From positions 1-64,000 of the forward strand of contig VXBM01001574.1 of NCBI GenBank assembly GCA_013400155.1: a stretch of 64,000 nt of DNA, written 5' to 3'. Both the position numbers and the translations under genes were made by a program. Positions 24,171 through 36,181 of this stretch are shown here, piece by piece (positions within the stretch are counted from its first letter, which is position 1; each line of letters begins with the position of its first letter). The notes under the pieces are model-generated. The model did no database searches. It saw only the letters and a list, made by a program, of their open reading frames with translations, and was not told the DNA's origin. The DNA is from Helopsaltes ochotensis (Eukaryota; Chordata; Aves; Passeriformes; Locustellidae).

Positions 24171-27100
24171 GCTTTTGACCCACGTGCAACTGGTTTTCAG
24201 CTGCTGGGAAACAGTCCCATCCTTTTGCCCTAATTCCAGGATATCAGGCTGAAGAGTACCGCTCTGACGGCAGCGGTAATGATGCAGACTTACCCTTGAT
24301 CCACGCAGCGACTGCGTGGCTGATTATCTATGTAAATACTCTTCAGTGAACAGGCTCTCTGACTTGGGAAAGTGCAGTTTCACCATGGCCACAGTAATGA
24401 GCTTTAGCAGTGAAGTACTTCAGCCTCTCTGGGTGCTGGAGAGAGGAGAGGGGAGGGGAAAGGAAGAACTGGCCTTTTGCCAAAGCTGATGGCCTGAGGA
24501 TAGGTGAAGTATTTATTGTCAGTACCCCGCATTTTTGAAAACTCAAAGTGCACTGCACTTTGTGAATTCAGGGGCAGCATCAAGCTCCAGTGTTTCTCAT
24601 TAACTGGGAAACTCTAGTAGCTTTTGTAGCTTGTTTGTGTTTTTAGTTACTGTTATTAGCCATTTAACTTAAGTTGGTAATGGCCCCCAATGGACTAATA
24701 ATGCATGGCTCACCGTTTCGGTTTTTTTCTTAAGAAAAAACCTAAAATTAAGAAAACACTTAAAAACACTTGCTTCAATCAAATATAAGTAAATAAAAGA
24801 AAATACAGTTAAAGAAACATTGCTCTTAGAAAATACATCTGAAATTTTGCCTTTCAATGCTAGTTTGGCATTCATCTCACCACTAAAGCTTCTTACCATC
24901 AAGGATACTGTCGCTTGCAATTCGCTGGGAGCCAGGATTGTGGGATGAATACAGACTAATTTTGCAAGGGGGAGAAACTTCAGGAAGGTTGTTCTTGCTT
25001 GTTCTTGTTCAGGAAGGTTGTTCTTGTCTTAAAAGACATGCTGGGTAGATCTGGATATACTGACAATTTCCAGTTAACAAGGTGGCCAAAACTTTGTTAC
25101 TGACTTTAGCAGCAGAATAAAACTTAGAAGCATATAAGGGGAGATTGAGGTTCAAAATGTGTGAAGGTTTCTTACTTCATTTTTGTGTATGTATCATGCT
25201 CACTTCCTGTGGCTATGTTGTATTGTGTAACACTGCTTATTATTGTACTGCTTATTTTTTTATTTCCATTGCCCCTGCTGAGATTGGGAACTTCACTACC
25301 AGCATGGCTGTGGAGTGCCAGATATCCTAAAACAAATAGGACATACAGTCCATGCCACGAATAATTTATAATCTAATTAGAAGCAAACCTTACCAAATCA
25401 TTTCTTAAAGAATAGTAGGGAAAAGAGAACAAAAGCATGATTGTATCATGCAGGTGCAGGAGCTGAACTGTTCACACTGTTCAGCTTGGGAGTTCCTGGA
25501 AACCGTAGCAAGTCATAAGTAGACCAAGAAAAAAAAAATTACACTGAGTGGGATGAATCTATGTATACCACTATTCTTCATAATAGTATTATTTCTCAAA
25601 TTGCTTTCTTTTTTTCTTCCCTTTTATGACATTAATCAAATTGTGCATGAACTTCAAACGCTGCTACTAATTCTGCATTTTTTAATACAATTCTTCTATG
25701 TTTTTCTCTTTTAAGTGAAAATGTTTGAGCTTTCTTTCCAGTTATTGTCAGTAATGAACAATATGACCTTCCACATTACCTTATGATGTGATATGTTTCT
25801 GTTTTAACGGGTGTTTCATTAACATAAAACATCTGTGTAATCTGGTTCTTAAAAAAAATAGCTAAGGAGCTGTTAAAAAAAAAAAATGCTCCCTAGACAA
25901 AAAACCAGAGCAATAGAGCATCACTGATTTATCCACCACAGAGATTTAAGAAAAAAATAAATATCCAAACTGCTGAAATAATAGGTTGTCTGAAGGAACA
26001 TCATCTATCTCTTGTGCTAGTGATAAGGGAATACTTTTTCCATGTATCTGTTAAAGAGCCCATCTGACTTTTTATGTTAAGTATTGAAGAAGACAGCCTT
26101 GGAGAAATGCAGTGGTTTTGAGTGACAGGCTGTAGGCTTCATTTTTTTCCTGAAATGCAGATCTTGGTAACAGTTGCTAAGTTGTAAGGTAGAGGCTGAA
26201 TGGCTTGTTCTTCAGACTGCTCTTTCGTTTGGAAGTGGGTGACTTGGACAGTTCAAGATTTCCATCTTGTTTGTGTATACAGACATAAATGGCTAGTGGC
26301 ATAAGTTGAAAAAGAACATTTTCAGTTATTAATTTAAATTGTGCTTAGTTTCATAACAGTGCACATCAGTACTATGTTTTCTTTTTCCTTTTTGTACTGT
26401 AGTTTGTGAGAATGTATGGTTGGTTCATCCACTAGTAACTGAGAGTTGGTGGAAGGAGTTCAACAATACCCTAATTGGTGCTTTCAAGGCAGATATTTTC
26501 AGGAAAAACTGTTTAAATTCTTACAGAACATACTCAAATTGTAGCTTACCTGGGAGGGGTAATAAAAAATAATAATAAAAGAAAGATTATTCAGACCCCT
26601 CAGTTTGATAAGAAAATAGCATTTTTTGCGCATCTATTTCATTTTCTATACTTTTGGTGGAAGACAGGTGGAGTTGAGTGAATGCATCTAAAGCTAAGCT
26701 AAAAGTGATCTACTCTGGCTGGTTCAAGGTAGAATGGATGCTGTTCTGTTATTTGGGCAACTATATGGGCAAGATATTTGAATCACACTTTTTTAGATTT
26801 CCCTGAAATAGATTATTTCATTTGGCTGAAATTAGACAGACTTTTGGTTACAGAAAGTGCAAAGACAGTGCTCTTTATGGGAAGGGGCATACATTTTTCT
26901 TGCCTTCTTAGTTTTTGATTAGTCAAGGAAGGGGTCTCAGGTAGGATATTTCTGTGCTGCACCAAATAGTTTGTTTTTCTTGTAGCTGTGCTAGTCAAAT
27001 GGCCAGGTAAGAAGTAGGCTGTAGATATTGGCTAAGGTAATGTACCGACTGAATTATGTTAATATACGAAGTATGCAGGTAAACCCTTCCTTCCTGAAGG

Positions 27101-29890
27101 TCTTCCTTCAGGTTTCTCTGCCTTATCATTCTTGTGTCTCCTACTAAAATGAACAATTCAATAGTTAATGCACTATAGCCTAGCTCTCAGAAACTAATAG
27201 TAAAACATTCTGGTGTCTCCAGTTTTTCAGTAAATTTATAATTTTAGCAGTACATTACTGTTAGCAGAGAGAGGTATTTCAGTAATATTCAGTCAACAAA
27301 GAGAGGTATGCCTGACAAATGAGCAAAACATGGCTTGTTATCATGGACTACTTTCATATGTCATACAATCATTTTCAAATGATTTTTTTTATATATAGGC
27401 ATCAAAGCATAAGGGCTGTTGTTCTTACTAGTTATTTCTTACGTGAAATAGTCTCTTTTTTCTTGTGTACTTGAGCATTAAATAAAATATGCAGTAATAG
27501 AATAAGTGTAGAAAATGCCTTACCTGCAAATTTCCTGTTCTCTTTAGTTACCTTTTAATTAGAATTCTTGTTACAGAATTAATAGCATAATTGATTCCTT
27601 TTAAAATGAGTAACAGAATGAAGCACTGTACAGAGTCTGTCCCTGGTTAATAAATGATGCCCAGAACGGCATATGATGAATATTAGTTGGATAGTTTAAT
27701 ACAGTCCTAAGGAGGCTTACAAGCTACTGTGAGGAACAGAAAATATAAGAATAGAAGCTTATCTGTAACTTAACACATGAGGGAATAATACTTAGCATTT
27801 CTGTCAGGCTTTCCATGTGAGGAATTTGAAGTGCTTTGCAGTACAAATGATGAATTAATTCTCAGAATAGGCCGTAAGGTTTTGATTTTCTCTTCCCTCC
27901 TTTATTCTCTGCAAATACTAGATTTTTTTTTTTCATTTTAATTTGTCTTTGTGGGCAAGAAATGAATTATTTGTAAGATACTTAAATGCTGAGGAGTAGT
28001 AGGATTTTGCTCTCATATCCCTTAAATGCAGATCGTTAAATACAGAACCATATACGGTGTTCCATTATATGGTATGCATGTTTAATATTAATGGAAAATC
28101 CTGTAAATCAGTTTGGCTATATTAGTTCTGTTGTCATGGTAAGAGGTACAGGTATTTCCCCTGTGTTTTTGTGTCTGGCAGTGCCCTACACTGTGGGCAG
28201 CTCTGCTGGACAAACCTGTGAGTTGTTGGGAGTCCTTCATTCCTATCACAATGCACAAGGAAGCTGTGAGCCCCTAAATGTTCCCCAAACCCTTGTCTGC
28301 TGCTTAGTGGAAAACAGCAACTGGGAATCCTTGCTACTGGCCCATTAAGTAATACTAAAGCCTCCTTTGTGGGTTTTCTTGGCTGGGTGGAAGTGCCATC
28401 AGAAAGCACTCACGGGAACTCCTCCAGCCTGCCAGGGCTTCAGAGCATGGTTATCATCCACCTGCTAAATTAGAAATGGTGACACTTTGGCAGCGACTAT
28501 TAAACAAACATTGACACTGTGTGGTTTGCTTTTAACTCAGGATGATTCCATTAGGAAATGAGGTTATAAACACCAAAAATCTGTCAAGCTCCTGATTTGC
28601 AATAGTCTTTCTGCTGACAGATAAGAAGTGATTATCTACATGAAGGTTCATAGTGACAGGATTTATTTTACATGTCTCGAAGGAGAAAAACAGATTTCTG
28701 TTGCCAGTAGAGAAAGGGAGTCTGTCATTTGTATCTTCTGTCAGATTTAAGAGAAAAAAAATAAACTGTATCAACTGAGATGAACCTTTATACATTTGAG
28801 ATAATTTCTTCAGTTTTGTTTCTGGAGTAAGAAATAGTAACAGAAAATAAAGACCTTAAAATAAAATTCAGACAATTATAATTGCTAATTTTTAGTTTGA
28901 AAATAAACTCGAGACATCATTCCACCTACAGAAAAAATGATCCAAACATAAACCAGTTTTAACTAGTTATCTAGTGAATCTTGGTGTTCAGTAAAAAAGT
29001 TAACAGAAAAGTTAAGTTTTCATTTTATGTGAAGTCACTTATAATGAATTCTGTCAGCAGTCCAGCATAACAGTAGACAGAGTAACTGAAAGAGCCTAAA
29101 GCAGACATGAATCACTGTTAGTCAGATCTGCATGTCTGCTTAGATAAAGTTATGAATTCATCAGCAGAGTAACTATAGTAGAACATCTTACATCTTTACC
29201 TAGAATTTCCACTATAGAACAAGTCTGAACACACTTTGAATACTGATAAACATTACTTAAAAAAAAAAAAAAAGTCAAGGTAGTTATTAGTGATCAAAAC
29301 ATTTCCAGATGGAAAAAATTGGGATGTGTTAGGATTGCATGCAGAACTGCAAGAAAAGATTGAAATGAAAGGTTTAAAGCACTACTGAAGCAATAATAGT
29401 GAATATTGACAAAGGTAACTAAGATCATGCTCAGAAACAAGGGAAGTTGTCAATGAATTTACAATGTAGTTGTGCTTGCTAATCCTAGAAAAAGTGTTAC
29501 GTATTGAGATAAAGAGAAAATTCACTTAATGTTTTCAAGATGTATATTATTCAAGAGAAACACAATAAACTTAGTTAATAACTTATATTTCTTTAAAGTA
29601 GAATGTTATACTAAATACCATTTTGAAGATGATGAAACACAAATGTAATACTTTTGATAACTAAAGAAACAAAGGCTGTGTATTTCCAAAAATTACTCAC
29701 TGTGTTAATCAGTAGATTCAGTAAGAGCATATTAAATAAAGCATTCATATATACAGCAGAGCTTTGTGAAAGTGATAGTGAATCAGCTGAAGGTGGATCA
29801 TACAGTTTTTCTCAGAGAGATCCTAATTGGTGTCAATAATTTCAAGGGTAGTATGCATTTCCTAATAATAAATTCTTATAATGATTTTTT
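24171..29890. other. MAN1A1 intron 1 segment, mostly unique
   Basis: About 5.7 kb of AT-rich intron. Apart from the hairpin pair at 24257-24319, it holds a 19-bp direct repeat (24979-24997 and 25008-25026, period 29), A homopolymers near 25876-25887 and 29259-29273, and a slightly GC-richer patch at 28150-28450. No exon, RNA gene or named repeat is recognised. Confidence 0.6.
24257..24319. repeat. Two adjacent perfect hairpins
   Basis: Two inverted repeats occur within 63 bp: TACCGCT / AGCGGTA (7-bp arms, 8-base loop, 24257-24278) and CCACGCAG / CTGCGTGG (8-bp arms, 3-base loop, 24301-24319). Both arms are GC-rich and contain CpG, unlike the AT-rich intron around them, and they follow a CR1 fragment by about 90 bp. 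I see no matching RNA family. Confidence 0.5.
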
Positions 29891-30016
29891 TCAGCTGTGC
29901 TGCAATTTGGTTGATACTCGGGCTGTGAAAACAGTTGAGAACAGATCTTTCACTGAACTTTGGACAAGATAACTTAAAGAGTCCCTTCCAACCTCAACTC
30001 TTCTGTGATTCTGATT
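29891..30016 (+). repeat. CR1 LINE 3'-end fragment
   Basis: The right part reads AAGAGTCCCTTCCAACCTC then AACTCTTCTGTGATTCTGAT, the usual CR1 3' terminus with its short tandem tail. The preceding ~70 bp (TTGATACTCGGGCTGTGAAA onward) is divergent and only tentatively part of the same insertion. It lies 170 bp left of the second LTR. Confidence 0.7.
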
Positions 30017-30187
30017 CACTGAGTCTTGGTTAGCTTGTTGATTAACAGTAATGGAAACAGAAAGTAAGAACATAAGGCTTTCTAAAACTTGAGGTTTTGC
30101 TAATGTTGTAATATTTCATGAGAGCAAAGAAACCAGCTGCGGGTTGCATTGTGCTCACAAACTTCCTGCACTGATGAGACACTTTGG

Positions 30188-30719
30188 TGGGTCCACCAGG
30201 GCCAGCAGTCGAGCACCCACACAGCTGCTGGCCCAGGTGGGCTGCAGGAGGGAACAGGAGGAATGAAAGCCACAGAACTGGTGGGTCAACATATTAGGTG
30301 GAAAAAGGAGGAAACAGGGACAAATGATGCAAAGGCAATCACTCATCTCCTCTTGCAATCAGACTGACGCCCAGTCACTGAACAGCAGCCACCTTGGAAA
30401 ATTGCTCTTTCTTCCTCTGCCCCAGTTTTTATTGCTGAACATGATGTTAACATGGTAGGAAATAACCCTTTGACCAACTGGAGGCAGCTCTCCCAGCTGT
30501 CCCCCTCTCAACCTTATAGCCACCTTCTCCATTCTGTCTCTCAGGCGAAGTGGAAAAGAGGCAGGAGCTGGAAAAAGAGAAAGCCTTGCTGTTTTACAAG
30601 TGCTGTTCAGCAACAGCCAAAACACTGTTGTTTTATCAGCGTTATTTCAGGCACCAATTCAAAATGCCATATGGGCTGCAGTGATGGCTGCTAACTCCAT
30701 CCCAACCAGACCCAGAACA
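30188..30719 (-). mobile_element. Solo LTR of an avian endogenous retrovirus (copy 2)
   Basis: About 530 bp of the same LTR superfamily as copy 1, also antisense to MAN1A1. On the minus strand it starts TGTTCTGGGTCTGGTTGGGA at 30719. It then shows GGCTGTTGCTGAACAGCACT, CTGGGAGAGCTGCC and GGTCAAAGGGTTATTTCC, then a degraded TATA region AATAAAAACT (30433-30424) at the same place as in copy 1. Downstream, GAGTGATTGCCTTTGCATCA and TGTTGACCCACCAG are the R/U5 landmarks of the short form of this LTR. It lacks the tandem ~40-bp units seen in copy 1, so the two belong to different subfamilies. No retroviral coding sequence is attached. The left boundary is approximate. Confidence 0.8.
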
Positions 30720-31617
30720 ATCCTCATCTATGCAATTTGATTTGTACAGGAGGAAAGTTCAAGTGGAATGCCTATTGAGGTTTCTTACTAATTCCAGGGA
30801 ATTCCTCACCCTTGCTGATACTGTGGAAAAATGATGTTTTAGTTACAGCAGCAAGGAGGGAAGATGCAGGGAGACTAGTTTGAGTGAACATGTAGTTCTG
30901 GTAAGGAGTTTAAAAGGTGAGAATAATTGAAATGTGTAGAAAGATTGGTCTAAACTGAGAAAGAAGAGATTATTTAAGTAAGGAGTGGGAGTTAAGAGAG
31001 ACTAGATAAACTTACATTTTCTTAAGAGGTTTGTTGCAGAGAGAGGTTTGATTTAGGAGGGAGTTATCTGAGGTTTTTTGTGCCGTCATTTCTTGAACTT
31101 CCAGTACCTTAGTCTTCTGCCTTCCTCTTCTGTCTTGGCAAGATTTAAATGGCTCTATTGAAGGTCAGAATGGTACTATTTCATGCAATTAAACCTTTTT
31201 CTCCTTTAATATCCCAGTTCTAAAACGGTGCTTTAATTCTTTTCCTGACATCCTCTTTGGCATCTCCCCCACTTACATGGAACTGCTAAAAATAAACCTT
31301 ATTAAGTTATTATTTTCACTCCACCTGGTACTGCAATATTTTCCATCTAAACACCACTATTGCAGTGCTGATTCAGCATCGTTGTTGTTTTCTGTCAATG
31401 TTTGAATAGAACTGTATTTCGCAAAATTCAAGTGACTCATATGTCCTCTCTAGGTGTTATGTTATGGTGCTTTGAAAGATGGCAGTAACTAAAATACCAA
31501 CAAATGGGAGTGTGTTATCATCATCTTTTACTTGGCCAATATTATGGCTGTAGGAAAGGGTTTTGTTTCTGCTTTCACAGAACAAGGAGCTGTCAGTCTC
31601 GTCTAGAGTTTGAGGTT
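30720..31617. other. MAN1A1 intron 1 spacer between LTR copy 2 and CR1
   Basis: About 0.9 kb of AT-rich intron with nothing recognised. Confidence 0.6.
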
Positions 31618-32090
31618 CAACGAACCTTTCTGGGCTTCCCAGTTCAAGAAAGACAAGGAATTACTGGAGAATGTCTAGCAAAGGGCTATGAAGATGCTGA
31701 GGGGACTGGAGCATCTCTCTGTTATGAGGGAAGGCTATAAGGGCCTGTGAACCTGAAGAAGAGACAACTGAGATGGGATTTCATCAATGCAGGGTGGGGT
31801 TGCACTTTTCAGTAGTGCCCAGCAACAAGATAAGTTGCAACAGGTACAAACTGAAACACAGAAAGTTCCACCTAAATATGAAGCAAAAAATCTCTTCTGT
31901 GAGAGTGTCAGAGCACTGGAACAAGCTGCTGGTTGTAGATTCTCCTTCTCTAGAGATATTCAAATCCTGCCTGGACAAAATCCATTGCAACCTGGTGTGG
32001 GTGAACCTGCTTTAGCACAGGGGTTGGAAGCGGTTGATCTCCAGATCATCTCTCCTTTCCAATTCCAACCATTCTGTGATTTTTTTTTAA
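31618..32090 (+). mobile_element. CR1 LINE 3' fragment
   Basis: A ~470-bp sense-oriented CR1 3' end of a different subfamily from the copy at 21735. It begins in the ORF2 C-terminus (GGGCTTCCCAGTTCAAGAAA; GGGGACTGGAGCATCTCTCT). It continues through CAGTAGTGCCCAGCAACAAG, CAGAGCACTGGAACAAGCTG and TCTCTAGAGATATTCAAATC, and ends with TTGATCTCCAGATC and CCAACCATTCTGTGAT. A frame of about 130 codons overlaps it (31787-32188) but is a by-product of the repeat. A T homopolymer near 32080 replaces the usual tandem tail. Confidence 0.9.
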
Positions 32091-35000
32091 CATATAGTAA
32101 AACTAGAAGGACTAAGGAATGCTTCTATGCCAATCCCTCATCCTGGAAGACTAATATGGAATTATTTAAAATAATTATTAATTATTAGTTATACTGTAGA
32201 GGAGTTCAAAAGTATCAGGCATCATCTAGTCAAAAGCTGTTAGAGTCTTCTTCACTGGGAATTTCTCTTTTTAACAGCATCAGTAATGTTGTGTTGATAT
32301 ACCAGATGTTCTCAGTAACTGATCTTTAGGAATTTCAAGTGATCAACAGCACTTGTACAAGTAGTCAGAGATGTGATCAAAAGACTCTTTGTGAATTACC
32401 AGAAAAAAATATCAGGAGATAATGATTTGGTGATACTCTATGCAAACAAAGAGGTGAAAACTGCAAAGATAGATGGATTTCTCAAAAAAAACCCAAAACA
32501 AACCAAAACAAAAAAACCAAAAAAAACCCACAACCTGCTAAAATTCACTCCCAAAGTACCAGTGCACCAGTGCTAGGAGTTTTGCCTAAGCAAAGAGTTA
32601 CCTGGGTGAGCTGGGTAATTAAAATCACTCCTCAGTATTTTAGAACCTTTTCATTCTCGCATAGAAAATGAAGTTATTTACAGATAGGAAGTTAATATAG
32701 TGGGAAACTTAATATGGCTTTGTAATTTCCACGGGGGGAAAGAATTTAGAGTATTTCTGATGTATTGAATCCTAGAAATGGAGACTTCTTGATAGGTTAT
32801 ATGCCCGGTTGTGTAGCAAGGCAGTGTTGATTAAGGCAGCATTCTTTGGCTGCTGTATCTGTGGGCTCTTTGCCCAGTAACACAGTAACACTGAGTGTTG
32901 GTAACTTTTTTCTAAGGAGCCAGTCACGGTTGTGTCTAGATGGAGTAAATAATTTCTTTTGAAACGCTAGAGGGCTCACTGGCTGCTTTTGGAGCTGCCT
33001 TTTGCTTTCAATGTATGTCCATAAATCTCAAAATGTCTAAGCAAGGATGTCCTAAAGGTGTGTTTTCTTAGGAGTAAATTTACTCACTAACCTCAGTGGT
33101 TTTGTCTGAATCTGGGCTTTCTGGAAGAGTTCTAGAGAATGCGTTGATTAGCCAGAAGAGAATTTATTCTCCTCAGTAAATTCTGGTAGGGTTTTTCCTA
33201 CTGGAGTATTTCCTTAAGTTTAGGCACAGCAGTGCTTTTTGCTTTATTGTTTGTTTGTTTGGGGGTTTTGTTGGGTTTTTTGTCTGCTTGGCTTGTGGAA
33301 TCCACACATCGTAAGTTTCTAGGAAATAATTAGATAAATCTACCTGAGTAGTTAGCAGAATGGGAGGAAATTTTCATGAAAAAACTCAACAACTCATCTG
33401 ATGTTCATTAGCACACAATAATAAATATTATTAGAAGGTAGTGTCTACTGTCTGGGTTATTTCCTGTCTTACTAGCTAGGGGTTGACAAGCAATAGGATA
33501 ATCAGAATGGTTTCTGCTACCAAATCACATATACATTTATGATACAATATGATTGAAGTGTCAACCCATGGGGAAAAACTAAAGGCAAGTGATTACCTCT
33601 AGAACATCTTGTAGCATCACACACTTTGTGACTGTTGTGGCTGGACTGAACGGGCTTGGAGCTGTTCCTGCCTTTCCTTCTTGGTAACTCTGATACACAT
33701 GGCAATCTGACTTGGGGAATCAGACAAGACAAAAATGATCCTCGAAACAACACTGTCACATGCAAAAGTTTCTGTTTCCTGAATTGAATTGGGTGGGGAA
33801 TAGATGAGCACTGTATTTCTTATGCAAGAGAAGGAGCATAGATGTGCTGGGAGAAAAACAATGGAAAAAGGACAATGTCAGTAGTGGCTCGAGCAATTAT
33901 AATGTTGTTAGAATACTACTTCTTTAGCCCCTTTGATTAAGACCACCTAATTACGAGTTTAGTGTATTTTAAAAAAATTCCCTTTTATGTGGTGTGCCCT
34001 GATTAAGATTAAGGAAATGAAGAGATTCTGATGTGATTGCATGAGAAAATAAGCTTTGACAAAGCATAGGATTTAGCCTCCCAAAATCTCTGAGAATTTG
34101 TATGTTTAATATCTAAAGCTGAGCTTGCAGATCTGGGATATGATGGTGGGGCAGAATAAGTCTGTATAATAGACAAAATTACCAGAAAATTTAAATGGGT
34201 AAATTAGAAAATATGCTGTGGACAAATGATTGGTTTCATGTAGTCTTGATCCTTGTAGCCACCAGGGATTGGGAAAGCCCCATAGTCATAAAGTCTGCCA
34301 GTTGGCTGCCTATTACTAGTTCTGCTTGGAGACAAAAAGCCCCATCCTGGGGGAACTCCTAAGCCATTCTGCAGTGAAGTAAAGCAATAGACACAGCACC
34401 TACCATCCAGCATATCACTACCATCCGAGGCCTGAGACCATTTCCACAGGGCCTCTGATTTGCTGCCTTTCACCTGAGATCTGACACCAGGCTAATCTTT
34501 TGGTTGAAAATGCTCACATATTAACTGGCGTCGCCAATTTTTGTATTTGTAAAACTAGACCTGGAGTGTAGATTAACATCCGTGAATTTTCCTGCAGGAT
34601 AGATGTGCATTTTTTCTCCCATTAATAGTGGTGAAATGTTTATTCTCACAAACGTAGCAGGATTCTAGAAAATCTGTTGTCATTTATTATGGTATGGCTT
34701 AATGCAGATTTTTAATAGACATAATTTTTCTGTGGTCTGAGCAAAGGAAAGAGGAAGAGAGAAAGTGCAGGATTACTATTATCAGCATGTCCCAAGGCTG
34801 CTGCTTTTAAATTTAGGATTGTAACCGTTATTTAACAGAATTATCCTTGACACACGTGGCCTCAAGAAGAGGTCTGAAAGCAAGGACAGAGCAGTGTTGT
34901 CATCTGACAGCCTGAAGCACTATCTTTGAAAAGGTCTGAAATTGTCACTTTTTGTCTGGAAGATGACCTCTGGCATTCCTAGCACTACTCTGCCTTGTGG

Positions 35001-36084
35001 AAGAGGGGAGGAGGGACAGCAAGAAGGCTCAATCTTTCTTTCTGTTACATAAAGTCATGCTGCTTGTGGTGGCCTTTAAAGAAGACTCTTCCAGAGCAGA
35101 TGTTAGAAGTGGTGGTTGTTAAGGGGAGGTGTTGCACCTGCTGGGGTGGCAGTGGTTTGTCACCAGGCCTGCAGAGATGTCTGCATTTTTCTCACCACAT
35201 GTTTGGGGAGGGGCAGGTGGGCTCCTGGACATGCACCTGGACCACCCTGAAAAAGGACAGTTCAGACTAGGTATGTCTGCTGATTGTGGTGGAGAGTGTG
35301 AGCTATTCTTGAGTCAATCCACTCCCCTGGCTTCTGGTGTGGATACCCCCTGCTCTTACCACAGCACTGCTGTGCTGGGCTCTGCAAGGCTGTTTCCCAA
35401 AGCAGTTTATATCTGTGGTGCACCTCTTCTTGTGCAAAATATGATTTGGTGGTGATATGTTTAGTCATAAAAGTTTTTGTCTCTTTGTGCAGAATGACAT
35501 GTGAAAGTAGCTACAGATGTATTCATAGTGATAAAAGATTGTATAGTAAGAACCTCAAAACATTTTCTAGCTGTTCTGCCTGCCCACTTCACCATCCTTC
35601 TACTGTTATACTAGCTGTGCTGAGTTTGAACCACCTATTTATCCAAGCAGGCCTCTGTCAGAATCTGAAAACTACTGTAAGCTTTATTCTCCCTTTAAAG
35701 AATCTAAAGGTTCTAGGGGAAAAACCTTCTTTAAAAATGTTTCTTCCCTCAGTTTCTGAGGTATATGCTTAAGGGAAATAAAATCTCAATTGAATTGATA
35801 TCTGACATAATGAATTCCCTTCCTAAAAATTAATTATTTTTGAGTTTGTCTTGACAATAATCTTGCAGGTAACAGAAGTGGAGAGGACAGTCATGTAATT
35901 CCTATAGCAACCTAGAAAACAGTGCCACTATTATTCTTTATTATTTCATAGACCTAATGCATACAGCAGGAATTTGGTTAGGAATTGAATTAAATGTGTT
36001 TAATATTGAGAATATTCTCAAGTTGCTGTTTGCTGTGGCTTCTTGCTAAATCAACATTATAATCCCGCCTTCGTTTCCCTACAG
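32091..36084. other. MAN1A1 intron 1, distal part up to exon 2
   Basis: About 4 kb of intron. It has an A/C-rich stretch at about 32484-32532, a T/G-rich stretch at 33247-33285, and an AT-rich block at 33880-34060 with several homeodomain- and TCF-like words (see findings). A GC-richer patch at 34860-35420 has short open frames but nothing recognisable. The last bases form the pyrimidine tract and AG acceptor of exon 2. Confidence 0.6.
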
Positions 36085-36181
36085 ATGATGAAGCATGCCT
36101 GGGATAATTATAAGCGTTACGCATGGGGATTAAATGAACTGAAACCCATATCTAAGCAAGGACATTCAAGCAATTTATTTG
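36085..36181 (+). CDS. MAN1A1: MAN1A1 exon 2 (start of GH47 catalytic domain)
   Basis: This 97-nt internal exon encodes MMKHAWDNYKRYAWGLNE, then LKPISKQGHSSNLF and the first base of a Gly codon. It is preceded by a pyrimidine-rich acceptor ending CCCTACAG and followed by the donor GTGAGT at 36182. It enters in phase 0, matching exon 1, and leaves in phase 1, matching exon 3. The peptide is the first helix of the GH47 (alpha/alpha)7 barrel. YAWGLNELKPISK points to MAN1A1; the paralogue MAN1A2 has a YGWGHNELRPIARK-like sequence here, as I recall it. MAN1A1 trims Man8-9GlcNAc2 N-glycans in the Golgi towards Man5GlcNAc2 using Ca2+. The exon is isolated by about 36 kb of intron 1 on the left and 9.1 kb of intron 2 on the right. 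Confidence 0.95.

Noticed and set aside
24280..24330. Box C/D snoRNA-like arrangement (ATGATGC ... CTGA)
   Set aside because: The C box is imperfect, the terminal stem is weak and the guide spacing is too short.
17393..30719. The two LTRs as ends of one provirus
   Set aside because: They differ in subfamily structure, lie 12 kb apart, and no retroviral coding sequence lies between them; CR1 and unique intron fill the space.
31504..32188. Plus-strand open frames of 78 and 133 codons
   Set aside because: Both overlap the CR1 3' fragment; the second runs through its untranslated region.
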